Below, piece after piece: positions 42,336 to 52,186 of a stretch of 64,000 nucleotides of DNA (its first letter is position 1; the number at the start of each line of letters is the position of its first letter). This DNA comes from Ruminococcaceae bacterium D5 (lineage in GTDB: Bacteria > Bacillota > Clostridia > Oscillospirales > Ruminococcaceae): contig FORK01000015.1 of NCBI GenBank assembly GCA_900113995.1, positions 1 to 64,000 on the forward strand, written 5' to 3'. A program made the position numbers and the translations under genes. The notes under the pieces were generated by a model. That model had not been told where the DNA came from. It was given only the letters and a program-made list of their open reading frames with translations, and did not search any database.

Positions 42336-42647
42336 TCACAGAGTTGTCCTGCTGTCCGGAGCCACTCCTCTGGGCGGATCGCCGTTCTTTTCACAGCAGG
42401 CGAGGTACAGCAGCAGATGTTCCCGCGCGGATTTCGCGGTCGGCTGGGGGGCCTCTCCCGAAATGTAGCACAACGCGGCGTTCCACTCGGAGAGCGGCGC
42501 CGCTACACAAGGTATTTTCTCCACCCGGCGTGCCAGACGCGCGCGTTCCCAGCCCTGTAGATACCGCAGGTCAGACAGATATCCGCAGTGCGCTATAACC
42601 GACAGCATCTCCAGCAGCGAAAATTCAAAATTTTCCTCCAGTTTCAA
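42336..42647 (-). CDS. Small hypothetical protein
   Basis: The 103-residue frame (start TTG 42647, ATG 42608 possible) reads LLEMLSVIAHCGYLSDLRYL, RVEKIPCVAAPLSEWNAALC and YISGE, a soluble helical protein. Similar short proteins occur in related gut Clostridia as far as I recall, without assigned function. A good minus-strand promoter lies upstream. The strip 42248-42335 has three CTTTTCACAG repeats (42269, 42332, 42387) of unknown meaning. Confidence 0.5.
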   Translation of the reverse strand: MKLEENFEFSLLEMLSVIAHCGYLSDLRYLQGWERARLARRVEKIPCVAAPLSEWNAALCYISGEAPQPTAKSAREHLLLYLACCEKNGDPPRGVAPDSRTTL

Positions 42648-42690
42648 AAAACCACCACACGTTTCGCATTCCGACGCTTATTTCAAGTCA

Positions 42691-42720
42691 ATCATAGCAC
42701 AGTATATTTACAAATGTCAA
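42691..42720 (-). promoter_or_regulatory. Promoter of the small hypothetical gene
   Basis: Minus strand TTGACA (42715-42720), 18-base spacer, TATGAT (42691-42696). It is divergent from the XRE gene that follows, which may bind here. Confidence 0.7.
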
Positions 42721-42788
42721 TTAAAAACATCTAAATGATAATGCGATATCAATCAGGTTATTTTACCATACTAATGAGGGGTGGTAAA

Positions 42789-43082
42789 ATGATCGCTGAA
42801 AAAATTAAGAGTCTACGGCAACAGGATTCTCTGACACAGGCCGAGCTTGCAAAACGTCTGGGGATCACGCGCTCCAGCGTCAATGCGTGGGAGATGGGCA
42901 TTTCTGCCCCCTCGACCCAATATCTCGTTGAATTGGCGAACATTTTTAAGGTGTCCGCCGACTATCTTCTGGGAATCGACACCTCATGTTCTGTGAACGT
43001 GGCGGGACTTACCGAAGGGGATATCCATCTCGTTCATATTCTGATTTCGCATTTGAAAAGTAAAAATACTCATTGCGATTAA
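42789..43082 (+). CDS. XRE-family helix-turn-helix regulator
   Basis: The 97-residue protein has an N-terminal Xre domain: SLTQAELAKRLGITRSSVNA near residues 14-33, WEMGISAPSTQYLVELANIF, then KVSADYLLGID. The C-terminal 35 residues resemble those of small SinR-like repressors. GAGGGGTGG lies before the ATG. It is divergent from the small hypothetical gene and could autoregulate through the shared AT-rich intergenic region. Confidence 0.9.
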   Translation: MIAEKIKSLRQQDSLTQAELAKRLGITRSSVNAWEMGISAPSTQYLVELANIFKVSADYLLGIDTSCSVNVAGLTEGDIHLVHILISHLKSKNTHCD

Positions 43083-43118
43083 GAGCGTATGACAAGTCCG
43101 GCCTTCAGCTGTTACAGA

Positions 43119-43136
43119 AGCCGAAGCCGGCTTCTT
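43119..43136 (+). terminator. Hairpin after the XRE gene
   Basis: GAAGCCG-AAGC-CGGCTTC; no T-run, so weak. The stretch 43083-43229 holds no gene I can support. Confidence 0.35.
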
Positions 43137-43229
43137 CACTGTGGCAAAGAGATTTGCGGGCTTTTCGCTGTTCTGTTTCAAGCAAGGACAGTTCTCCCCC
43201 CGCACAAAAAAGGCACCTGCCAGCGCATG

Positions 43230-43269
43230 AAAAATCCGGCGTCCACCGTTTGGTGGACGCCGGATTTTT
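43230..43269 (-). terminator. Terminator of groES-groEL
   Basis: An 18-bp perfect stem (43230-43247 with 43252-43269) flanked by A and T runs; strong. Confidence 0.92.
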
Positions 43270-43297
43270 CAGGAACGGCTGGCCGTTCGATCTTTTC

Positions 43298-45307
<2,010 letters not shown>

Positions 45308-45334
45308 TTAGCACTCTCATTTCTTGAGTGCTAA
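45308..45334 (-). promoter_or_regulatory. CIRCE operator (HrcA binding site)
   Basis: TTAGCACTC-N9-GAGTGCTAA, a perfect match to the CIRCE consensus, in the groES leader. HrcA, not encoded in this window, should repress here until heat shock. Confidence 0.97.
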
Positions 45335-45338
45335 CTAT

Positions 45339-45366
45339 ATTTTATCCTAATTTTTCAAAAAATCAA
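45339..45366 (-). promoter_or_regulatory. Sigma-A promoter of groES-groEL
   Basis: Minus strand TTGATT (45361-45366), 16-base spacer, TAAAAT (45339-45344), directly upstream of CIRCE. Confidence 0.7.
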
Positions 45367-45435
45367 GGGGTTTTCTGCTTTTTTTGCAAAATTCATAATT
45401 TTTTAAAAAGTGCCGCTGCCGCTTCGCAGTTTTTC

Positions 45436-45530
45436 CCCTTCGCGATCACGATCCGATCTGTCCGGCCCGCCGTCGCCAACAAACTGCGGCTTCGTTTTCC
45501 CTTCGCGATCACGATCCGATCCGTCCGGCC
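45436..45530 (-). repeat. 32-bp direct repeat: 3' end of ZIP gene copied downstream
   Basis: 45499-45530 covers the last codons and stop of the ZIP transporter. 45436-45467 repeats it with one difference, including an in-frame GS-stop. The sequence ahead of each copy is also partly alike. Confidence 0.85.
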
Positions 45531-46264
45531 AGAATCATGACGGCCGCTCCCAGCAGCACGCCGCAGAAGGCCGGGCCGCGCCGCCCGGTACGCCAGGCGG
45601 CGGGAAGCAGCTCTCCGAAGGAAAGAGCCGTCATCAAGCCCCCTACGCCGCAGTAGATCAGTGCAAGGCCCGACTCCCCGAGCCGCCCCGCAAGAAAGCG
45701 CCAGGCCAGCAGCGCCCCCACCGGTTCGGCAAACCCCGATACCGCCGCCATCAGCAGTGCCCCTCCCCGTCCTTCGCCCGCGGCGGTCAGCGGCATCGCC
45801 ACCGAAATCCCCTCCGGGATATTGTGCAGGGCGATGGCGGCACAAAGCACCAGCCCCGCGTGCAGGTCGCTGTTGCCGCTGAGAAAGACAGCTACCCCTT
45901 CCGGCAGGTTGTGCACCAGCAAAACAATCATCGACAAAAGGCCCAATCGCCGGTATCCGGACCGTCCCTGTTCCTGGGGCATCATCAGCTCAAGCAATGC
46001 CGCAAACAGCGCCCCGGCCGCGGCCGCGGCGCCCGCCGCAAAGATTCCCGCCGCGCCCGGCATCGCAATCAACAGCACAGAAATCCCCTCCGGCAGCAGC
46101 TCCGACAGCGAGACGCCCGTCATCACCCCCGCAGCCAGTCCCAGCGAAAGCGCCATCATCCATGCGGGCGGCCTTCTGAAAAGAACCGCCGCTCCCGCGC
46201 CGACCATCGTCGCCATGCCCGCCGCCGTGCTCAGCAGCAGCGCCATCATTGCCCGGTCATCCAT
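45509..46264 (-). CDS. ZIP-family metal transporter
   Basis: The 251-residue membrane protein has about eight helices. Helix IV carries LVHNLPEGVAVFLSG near 114-128 and helix V IALHNIPEGISVAMPL near 139-154, the metal-binding His/Glu pairs of GufA-type ZIP proteins. It probably imports zinc or another divalent metal. ATG 46264 follows GGAGGAACGGCG. It is divergent from spoVT. Confidence 0.92.
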   Translation of the reverse strand: MDDRAMMALLLSTAAGMATMVGAGAAVLFRRPPAWMMALSLGLAAGVMTGVSLSELLPEGISVLLIAMPGAAGIFAAGAAAAAGALFAALLELMMPQEQGRSGYRRLGLLSMIVLLVHNLPEGVAVFLSGNSDLHAGLVLCAAIALHNIPEGISVAMPLTAAGEGRGGALLMAAVSGFAEPVGALLAWRFLAGRLGESGLALIYCGVGGLMTALSFGELLPAAWRTGRRGPAFCGVLLGAAVMILAGRIGS

Positions 46265-46447
46265 CGCCGTTCCTCCTCTTAGCATCATCATTTCTGTTTA
46301 TAGCTATTCAGCCGGGCGGAAAAATAGCTTTCGGGAGAGCGATTCCTTTCAGGCAGGGAGCGTCTCATCTGTTTTGTCAGCATGTTGTCTCAAAAAATGC
46401 CCGGCGAAAAACCTTCCTCCTTGTCCGCGGCGCCGCAAAAAAGATTG

Positions 46448-46476
46448 GTATAAATCCTCAACGCTAACAGATACTA
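46448..46476 (+). promoter_or_regulatory. Sigma-G-like promoter of spoVT
   Basis: GTATA (46448-46452), 17-base spacer, GATACTA (46470-46476), close to the sigma-G consensus (GHATR, CATACTA-like). In Bacillus subtilis spoVT is a sigma-G gene. The leader contains a hairpin, CTATCATC (46474-46481) with GATGATAG (46502-46509). Confidence 0.6.
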
Positions 46477-46529
46477 TCATCACAACCAATGCCATCACAG
46501 CGATGATAGAAAACAAAGGAGCGTTTCTG

Positions 46530-47072
46530 ATGAAAGCAACTGGAATTGTCAGGAGGATTGACGATCTCGGGCGCGTCGTCATCCCTAAGGAGATCAGGAG
46601 AACGATGCGGATCCGCGAGGGAGACCCTCTCGAAATTTATACAGACAACGACGGTGAGGTCATCTTTAAGAAGTATTCTCCCATCGGCGAGCTCGGCTCT
46701 TTCGCAGCCCAGTACGCCGAAGTGCTGCAGCGCGCCAGCGGGCACGCCGTCGTGGTCTGCGACCGGGACCATGTGATTGCCGTCGCGGGTCTGCCCAAGA
46801 AAGAGCTGCTTGAGCGCCGGGTTTCTCCCTCGCTGGAGGAGCTGATGGAAACCCGCCACCCCTACGCGCTGACCGACGGGGAAAGCTCCCGTCTTCAGCC
46901 GGTCGAGGGGGTGGACCGCTACGCATCCGTTGCCGCCCCCATCGTGGCTGCGGGGGATGTCTGCGGTTCCATCATGTTCCTTTTGGGGGAGAACGACAGC
47001 GTTGTGGGGGAAGCGGAGGTCAAGCTGATCGCAGTCGCCGCCGGCTTCCTCGGAAAACAGATGGAAGAGTAA
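46530..47072 (+). CDS. spoVT: Stage V sporulation regulator SpoVT
   Basis: The 180-residue protein has the AbrB-type DNA-binding N-terminus (MKATGIVRRIDDLGRVVIPK at 1-20, EIRRTMRIREGDPLEIY) and a C-terminal GAF-like domain. Length matches Bacillus SpoVT. It modulates late forespore gene expression, so the organism is very likely a spore former. AAAGGAGCG precedes the ATG. Confidence 0.96.
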   Translation: MKATGIVRRIDDLGRVVIPKEIRRTMRIREGDPLEIYTDNDGEVIFKKYSPIGELGSFAAQYAEVLQRASGHAVVVCDRDHVIAVAGLPKKELLERRVSPSLEELMETRHPYALTDGESSRLQPVEGVDRYASVAAPIVAAGDVCGSIMFLLGENDSVVGEAEVKLIAVAAGFLGKQMEE

Positions 47073-47080
47073 TCCGCCGG

Positions 47081-47123
47081 GCGGAGGGCCGGAGCTGTTA
47101 AAACAGCTCCGGCCCTCCGCTTT
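47081..47123 (+). terminator. Terminator of spoVT
   Basis: GCGGAGGGCCGGAGCTGTT pairs with AACAGCTCCGGCCCTCCGC (19 bp), followed by TTT. The 170 bases after it hold no gene. Confidence 0.85.
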
Positions 47124-47298
47124 GCAAGCGGCGGAACCCTCTCCTGTTTCCCGCAGCGCCGGCGGGTTCCGGCGCTGAAAAGCAGCTTGGGGAACCGTTC
47201 TTACGGGAGAATTCCTGATTCTTCCCGAACGGGAGGAAAATTTGTCCATAAATGCCGTTTTTCACAAGAGAAAAAACTATTTTCCTCATTTCAGAGTA

Positions 47299-47327
47299 TT
47301 GCTTTTTCAACTGACAGCGGATATAAT
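47299..47327 (+). promoter_or_regulatory. Promoter of the dcw cluster
   Basis: TTGCTT (47299-47304), 17-base spacer, TATAAT (47322-47327). Confidence 0.75.
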
Positions 47328-47337
47328 GGAAGAACAA

Positions 47338-47387
47338 GTGGTGAAGTATGGGGAAAATAGGTGAAGAATCCCTATCAAGTGGAGAAA
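47338..47387 (+). promoter_or_regulatory. Probable MraZ operator repeats
   Basis: Three units spaced exactly 10 bases (GGTGAAGTAT at 47340, GGGGAAAATA at 47350, GGTGAAGAAT at 47360) and a fourth related unit (GGAGAAA at 47381). They lie just downstream of the -10 box. MraZ is known to bind direct repeats with this helical spacing upstream of its own gene. Confidence 0.65.
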
Positions 47388-47400
47388 GGAGGGGCACCCG

Positions 47401-47820
47401 ATGCTGATTGGTGAATACCGGCACAGCCTTGATCCCAAGGGCAGGGTGAACTTTCCCGCCAAGCTTCGCGAGGACCTGGGCGACTCCTTCATCATTTGCA
47501 AGGGGCTGGACAACTGCCTCTATGTCTATCGCATGAGCGAGTGGGACAAGCTGGTTGAAAAAACTTCCGCCCTCCCCTCCAGCAAGGCGCGCACCATCCA
47601 GCGTTTTTTCTTCGCCAGCGCCGTCTGCTGTGAGCCGGACAAGCAGGGCCGGGTGCTCATTCCGCAGACGCTGCGGGATTATGCCGGCCTGACCGGAGAG
47701 ATCGCCGTCATCGGCGTCTCGACCCGCGCCGAAATCTGGGACAGCGCCCGCTGGGACGAGGCGAACGCCGCCCTCACCAGCGAATCGGTTGCCGAAACGA
47801 TGGAGGAGCTCGGCTTTTAA
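47401..47820 (+). CDS. mraZ: Transcriptional regulator MraZ
   Basis: The 139-residue protein has two AbrB-like SpoVT folds: GEYRHSLDPKGRVNFPAKLR near 4-23 and CCEPDKQGRVLIPQTLRDYA near 76-95. It represses the dcw operon. AAAGGAGGGGCACCCG precedes the ATG. It heads the division and cell wall cluster. Confidence 0.97.
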   Translation: MLIGEYRHSLDPKGRVNFPAKLREDLGDSFIICKGLDNCLYVYRMSEWDKLVEKTSALPSSKARTIQRFFFASAVCCEPDKQGRVLIPQTLRDYAGLTGEIAVIGVSTRAEIWDSARWDEANAALTSESVAETMEELGF

Positions 47821-47832
47821 GGGAGAGAATCC

Positions 47833-48765
47833 ATGGAATTTTCACATGTTTCCGTTCTGCTGCATGAGACCATTGAAAGTCTCAACATCCGGCCGGATGG
47901 CGTCTATATCGACGGCACCGCCGGGGGCGCGGGACACTCCTGCGAAATTGCTTCCCGCCTCACCACCGGACGGCTCATCGCCATCGACAAGGACCCCGAC
48001 GCGATCCGCGCCGCAGCCGCCCGTCTCGCCCCCTTTCCTCAGGCCCGCGTGGTCCGGGAGGACTTCCGCAATCTCCGCGCCGTGGCCGAAGCGCAGGGCA
48101 TCCTCCGCGCCGACGGAATCCTGCTCGATCTGGGGGTGTCCTCCCAGCAGCTCGACGACGCCGCCCGCGGCTTTTCCTACCACAGCGACGCGCCACTCGA
48201 TATGCGGATGTCCCAGTCCGGTATGAGCGCCTACGATTTGGTCAACGGATACGACGAGCAGTCGATTATCAGAATTCTGCGCGACTACGGCGAAGAACGC
48301 TTTGCCGCAAGGATCGCAAGGGCGATCGTACAGGCGCGCAGTTCCCGCCCCATCGAAACCACCCTTCAGCTCGCGGAGCTGATCAAAGAAGCTATTCCCG
48401 CGGCGACCCGGCGCGAAGGCGGCCATCCCGCCAAGCGCAGCTTTCAGGCCATCCGCATCGAGGTCAATGGAGAGTTGACGGCGCTCGAAAGCGCACTCGA
48501 TCAAGCGTTTGACCTGCTATCGGTCGGTGGAAGACTCTCAATCATTACCTTCCACTCGCTCGAGGACCGCATGGTGAAGCGCCGGTTTGCCGTTTATACC
48601 GAGGGCTGTACCTGCCCCGCCGAATTTCCCGTCTGCGTTTGCGGGAAGACGCCGCGGGGCAGGCTCCTCGCCAAAAAGCCGGTCACGGCTTCGGAAGAGG
48701 AGCTCGTCCGCAACCACCGCAGCCGCAGCGCAAAGCTGCGCTGCATCGAAAAGATTAAGGATTGA
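47833..48765 (+). CDS. rsmH: 16S rRNA (cytosine1402-N4)-methyltransferase RsmH
   Basis: The 310-residue enzyme has HVSVLLHETIESLNIRPDGV near 5-24, YIDGTAGGAGHS (SAM-binding), LDLGVSSQQLDDAARGFSY near 97-115 and the C-terminal SIITFHSLEDRMVKRRF. It methylates C1402 in 16S rRNA. It lies 12 bases after mraZ. Confidence 0.97.
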   Translation: MEFSHVSVLLHETIESLNIRPDGVYIDGTAGGAGHSCEIASRLTTGRLIAIDKDPDAIRAAAARLAPFPQARVVREDFRNLRAVAEAQGILRADGILLDLGVSSQQLDDAARGFSYHSDAPLDMRMSQSGMSAYDLVNGYDEQSIIRILRDYGEERFAARIARAIVQARSSRPIETTLQLAELIKEAIPAATRREGGHPAKRSFQAIRIEVNGELTALESALDQAFDLLSVGGRLSIITFHSLEDRMVKRRFAVYTEGCTCPAEFPVCVCGKTPRGRLLAKKPVTASEEELVRNHRSRSAKLRCIEKIKD

Positions 48766-48801
48766 CGATACAACATACAACCTTGAAAGGAGGGCCGACC
48801 G

Positions 48802-49290
48802 ATGGCACAAGGCAGCGCCGCCTATGATTTTGACCGGCTTGAACAGCATTACGCCACCGCGGGCGCGCCCCGGGTCAAGCAGCCGCCCGAACTTCGGGTG
48901 GTGGAAAACCGCGGCCGCCGCGAACGCGCCGCTTTCTGGAAAGGCGCAGCAACCTTTATCCTGATTCTCGGGGTGGTCTGCGCCATTCTCTACAACAACG
49001 TCCAGCTCACCGAGCTGACCAGCCAGATTGAAAAGACCCGGTCGCAGCTTGAGGCTCTCGAAAACGACTACCGGCTGATGCAGGTCAAAATCGAAAGCAG
49101 CACCTCGCTGCGCACTGTGCAGGAAATTGCCGAAACCGAACTCGGAATGGCCAAGGCCGAAAGCTATCAGGTGGAGTATATCAACCTCGGCGAAGGAGAC
49201 CGCGTGGTGCTTGCCCGCGCCCACGAGCCGCGGCTCAACGACCGGATTCGCCATGCCTGGCGCAGTCTTTTGGAATACCTCGGCGTCTGA
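48802..49290 (+). CDS. ftsL: FtsL-like cell division protein
   Basis: The 162-residue bitopic protein has a cytoplasmic N-terminus of about 50 residues, one transmembrane helix (about 54-73, FILILGVVCAILYNNVQL) and an extracellular coiled coil (about 75-110) followed by ETELGMAKAESYQVEYI. This is the FtsL/DivIC pattern and position. It should pair with DivIC/FtsB and FtsQ at the septum. AAAGGAGGGCCGACCG precedes the ATG. Confidence 0.85.
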   Translation: MAQGSAAYDFDRLEQHYATAGAPRVKQPPELRVVENRGRRERAAFWKGAATFILILGVVCAILYNNVQLTELTSQIEKTRSQLEALENDYRLMQVKIESSTSLRTVQEIAETELGMAKAESYQVEYINLGEGDRVVLARAHEPRLNDRIRHAWRSLLEYLGV

Positions 49291-49703
49291 GACAATAAAA
49301 TGATTACAACCCCCCTCCCCTCCCGGTTAAGGCAGCCGAGGGGCAAACGGGAACATGGACAAAAAAATGAACGGCACGCAAACAAAGCGACGGAGAGTTA
49401 AGTCAACCATGCCTTAACTCTTCCTTTCTTTTTCCGGGGGATTCGACCTTTCTCGCCATACAATCCCCACCGGGGCAGGGCGTGCTGCGGGAGCAAAAAG
49501 AGCCCTTGCAATTCTGCCGACGGCACACAATACAGCGGGGGCAAGCCACGCCGCGGGCGCGGGGAATATCCCGTATGACGCGGAAATTTGAAGCAGGGCG
49601 CGGGGAATACCCCGTATGACGCGGAAATTTGAAGCAGAGCGCGCCGCGGGCGCAAAGAGAACCGCGTCCGGTTTTCCAAACCATAACAGCATCAGGAGGC
49701 AGC
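49291..49703 (+). other. 413-base gap in the dcw cluster with hairpin and tandem repeats
   Basis: Between ftsL and the PBP gene there is a 20-codon frame at 49355 (MDKKMNGTQTKRRR...) with no good ribosome-binding site. A hairpin (GAGTTAAG 49395-49402 with CTTAACTC 49413-49420) is followed by a T/C-rich run. Two 41-bp repeats end the region. Reading frames on either strand across it are repetitive and not credible as genes. Confidence 0.6.
49557..49638. repeat. Two tandem 41-bp repeats
   Basis: 49557-49597 and 49598-49638 differ by two bases. Related GC-rich blocks (CGCCGCGGGCGC) flank both sides (49549-49560 and 49642-49653). Confidence 0.88.
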
Positions 49704-52061
49704 ATGATCCAAGTTCAGTCCAGCCGGCGCATGAAAATTAAAATGAATATTGTCCTGGCTCTGCTTGTGCTGGTGGGGTTCGGCGTGCTGATCGGACGGC
49801 TTTACCAGCTCCAGCTCGTCGATGGCGAGATGTATCAGGCCAAGGCTCTCAAGCAGCAGCTGAGGCCGACCGCCATCTCTGCCCAGCGCGGCGCCATCTA
49901 TGACCGCAATATGAAAACGCTGGCCGCCTCGGCCACCGTCTGGACGGTCACCCTCTCCCCCGCCGAACTCAAGGACGCGGATCAGCTCTCAAAAATCGCC
50001 GATTTTCTTGCGCCGCTGCTCGGGGTAGAGCGCGAGAAGATCATAGAGCGCGGACAGAAAACAGCCAGCTATTACGAAATCATCAAGCAGAAGGTTGACG
50101 ACACAACCGCCGACGCCATTCTCCGCTTCTGCGATGAAAACAAGATCAACTGCGTCAACCTCGTCGAGGACTCCCGGCGCTACTACCCCTACGGCAGTCT
50201 CGCCTCGACGGTGCTCGGCTTTACCACCTCCGAAAACAAGGGCGCCTACGGCATCGAAAGCAACTACGAAAAGATCCTCGCCGGAACCCCCGGGATGGTT
50301 GTCTCGGCCAAGAATGCCAAAAGCGGCAACATGCCCTATTCCTATGACCGGGAATATGAGCCGGTGGATGGCAATTCGATCGTGCTGACCATCGATGAGG
50401 TGATCCAGCACAGCCTGGAACGGCATCTTGAAACGGCGGTCATCGAACACAACGTCAACAATCGCGCCGTCGGAATCGCCATGGACGTCAATACCGGGGC
50501 CATCCTCGGGATGGCGACCAAGCCCGATTTTGATCCCAACGAACCGAATATCCTCTGCGACCCCAAGGCGATCGCCGAAATTGCAGCCTTTGACGAGCAG
50601 ATCGCCGCTGCGTCCGGCGAGGAAGCCGAACGGCTCAAGTCCGAACGGCTCGACGCGCTGGGCAAGGCCCAATTTGCCCAATGGCGCAACAAGGCGATCA
50701 GCGACCCCTATGAGCCGGGCTCGGTCTTCAAGATCATCACCGCCTCCATGGCGCTCGACACCGAGGTCTGCCGCCCCACCGGGGAATATTACACCTGTCC
50801 CGGCTTTCATATCGTGGCGGGGCGGCGCAAAGCCTGCTGGAAGGCCGCCGGCCACGGTACCATTGACTTCACCCAGGCAGTCAAATTTTCCTGCAACCCC
50901 GCCTTCATGATGATCGGCGCCAAGGTCGGGCCGCGCAACTTCTACGATTACTTCGAACGGTTCGGCCTCAGGGAACCGACCCGCATCGACCTTCCCGGCG
51001 AAGCGGACGGCATTTTCTACGACTACGACACCCTCGCCAAAGAAACCGGCGAGGAGCTTGCCTCCTCCTCCTTCGGGCAGACCTTCAAGGTCACCCCCAT
51101 CCAGATCTGCACCGCCGTCGCGGCGGCGGTCAACGGAGGCCGCCTGATGCAGCCGTATGTCGTCAGTCAGGTTCTCGACCCGGAGGGCAACATCGTTTCG
51201 ACCACCGAACCGGTCGTCAAGCGCCAGGTCATCAGCGAACAGACCTCCGAGACGATGCGCGGCATCCTCGAAAAGGTGGTGGGAGATCCCGACGGCTCGG
51301 GCAAGAATGCCTATGTTCCCGGCTACCGGGTCGGCGGCAAGACCGGCACCAGCGAAAAGCTCGACGCCAAGGAAGGCGGCGAGGTCACCCGCCGGATCGC
51401 TTCCTTTATGGGCATCGCCCCCTCCAACGACCCGCAGGTGCTGGTGCTTGTCATCCTCGACGAGCCCCAGATGCAGAACATCTACGGCTCGGTCATCGCC
51501 GCGCCGGTCGTCGGCGCCATCATGTCGGATATCCTCCCCTACCTCAAGGTTGAGCCGCAGTATACCGAAGCGGAGCTGTCCGACATTGAGGTGAAGGTCC
51601 CCTATGTCACCGGCGGAGTCGTTCATGACGCCCTCTCGGCGCTGACCGCGCGCGGGCTTTCCTACAAGCTGGTGGGAGATGGGGTCAACGTCACCGGTCA
51701 GATTCCCTCTTCAGGCACCGAATGCCCGAAGGGCACCAAGGTGATCCTCTACACCGACGGCGCGCAGCCGGCCGATCCGGCCGAGGTGCCCGACGTTCTC
51801 GGGCTTTCGGCCCAGCAGGCCAACCGCACCATCCTCAACGCAGGCTTCAACATCCGGCTGATGGGGGCGGACATCGAAGGCAAGGGCGTTATGGCCGTCC
51901 TGCAGGATCCCCTTCCAGGGACTGCCGCGCAGGAGGGAACCATCGTAACGGTAACCTTTGCCGATGCTTCCGATGCGTTCACGGCCGAGGAAACCTATGA
52001 AGCGATGCAGGAAAACTCCTCCGAACCGTCGCCGGGAGCTGCTTCTCCGGCCGGCGGATAA
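49704..52061 (+). CDS. Class B penicillin-binding protein (FtsI/SpoVD type) with two PASTA domains
   Basis: The 785-residue transpeptidase has one N-terminal membrane helix (about 14-36) and a dimerisation domain with QRGAIYDRN near 64. The catalytic domain has the active serine in PGSVFKIITA near 340, SCN in FSCNPAFM near 396 and KTGTSEK near 546. Two C-terminal PASTA repeats follow (starting VPYVTGGVV near 633 and VPDVLGLSAQ near 695). It crosslinks septal or spore-cortex peptidoglycan. Position in dcw favours FtsI; PASTA repeats also occur in SpoVD. CAGGAGGCAGC precedes the ATG at 49704. Confidence 0.95.
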   Translation: MIQVQSSRRMKIKMNIVLALLVLVGFGVLIGRLYQLQLVDGEMYQAKALKQQLRPTAISAQRGAIYDRNMKTLAASATVWTVTLSPAELKDADQLSKIADFLAPLLGVEREKIIERGQKTASYYEIIKQKVDDTTADAILRFCDENKINCVNLVEDSRRYYPYGSLASTVLGFTTSENKGAYGIESNYEKILAGTPGMVVSAKNAKSGNMPYSYDREYEPVDGNSIVLTIDEVIQHSLERHLETAVIEHNVNNRAVGIAMDVNTGAILGMATKPDFDPNEPNILCDPKAIAEIAAFDEQIAAASGEEAERLKSERLDALGKAQFAQWRNKAISDPYEPGSVFKIITASMALDTEVCRPTGEYYTCPGFHIVAGRRKACWKAAGHGTIDFTQAVKFSCNPAFMMIGAKVGPRNFYDYFERFGLREPTRIDLPGEADGIFYDYDTLAKETGEELASSSFGQTFKVTPIQICTAVAAAVNGGRLMQPYVVSQVLDPEGNIVSTTEPVVKRQVISEQTSETMRGILEKVVGDPDGSGKNAYVPGYRVGGKTGTSEKLDAKEGGEVTRRIASFMGIAPSNDPQVLVLVILDEPQMQNIYGSVIAAPVVGAIMSDILPYLKVEPQYTEAELSDIEVKVPYVTGGVVHDALSALTARGLSYKLVGDGVNVTGQIPSSGTECPKGTKVILYTDGAQPADPAEVPDVLGLSAQQANRTILNAGFNIRLMGADIEGKGVMAVLQDPLPGTAAQEGTIVTVTFADASDAFTAEETYEAMQENSSEPSPGAASPAGG

Positions 52062-52186
52062 CCGCCTGCTGTTAAGAAACAAAAACCGTCCTGAGGGGAT
52101 GGTGCCTGCCTGTTTCAGGCTCCGCCGTACTTCGGGCGCATTCCCTCATCTGGATTCTCAGCATTCCCAGGAAAGGAGCAACTACG

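Noticed and set aside
49557-49638. Possible CRISPR array
   Set aside because: There are only two abutting copies without spacers, so this is a tandem repeat, not a CRISPR array.
49398-49705. Three overlapping minus-strand frames with repeated FRVIRDIPRA-like peptides
   Set aside because: The peptide repeats come only from the 41-bp DNA repeats. There is no start signal, and all three frames are equally open.
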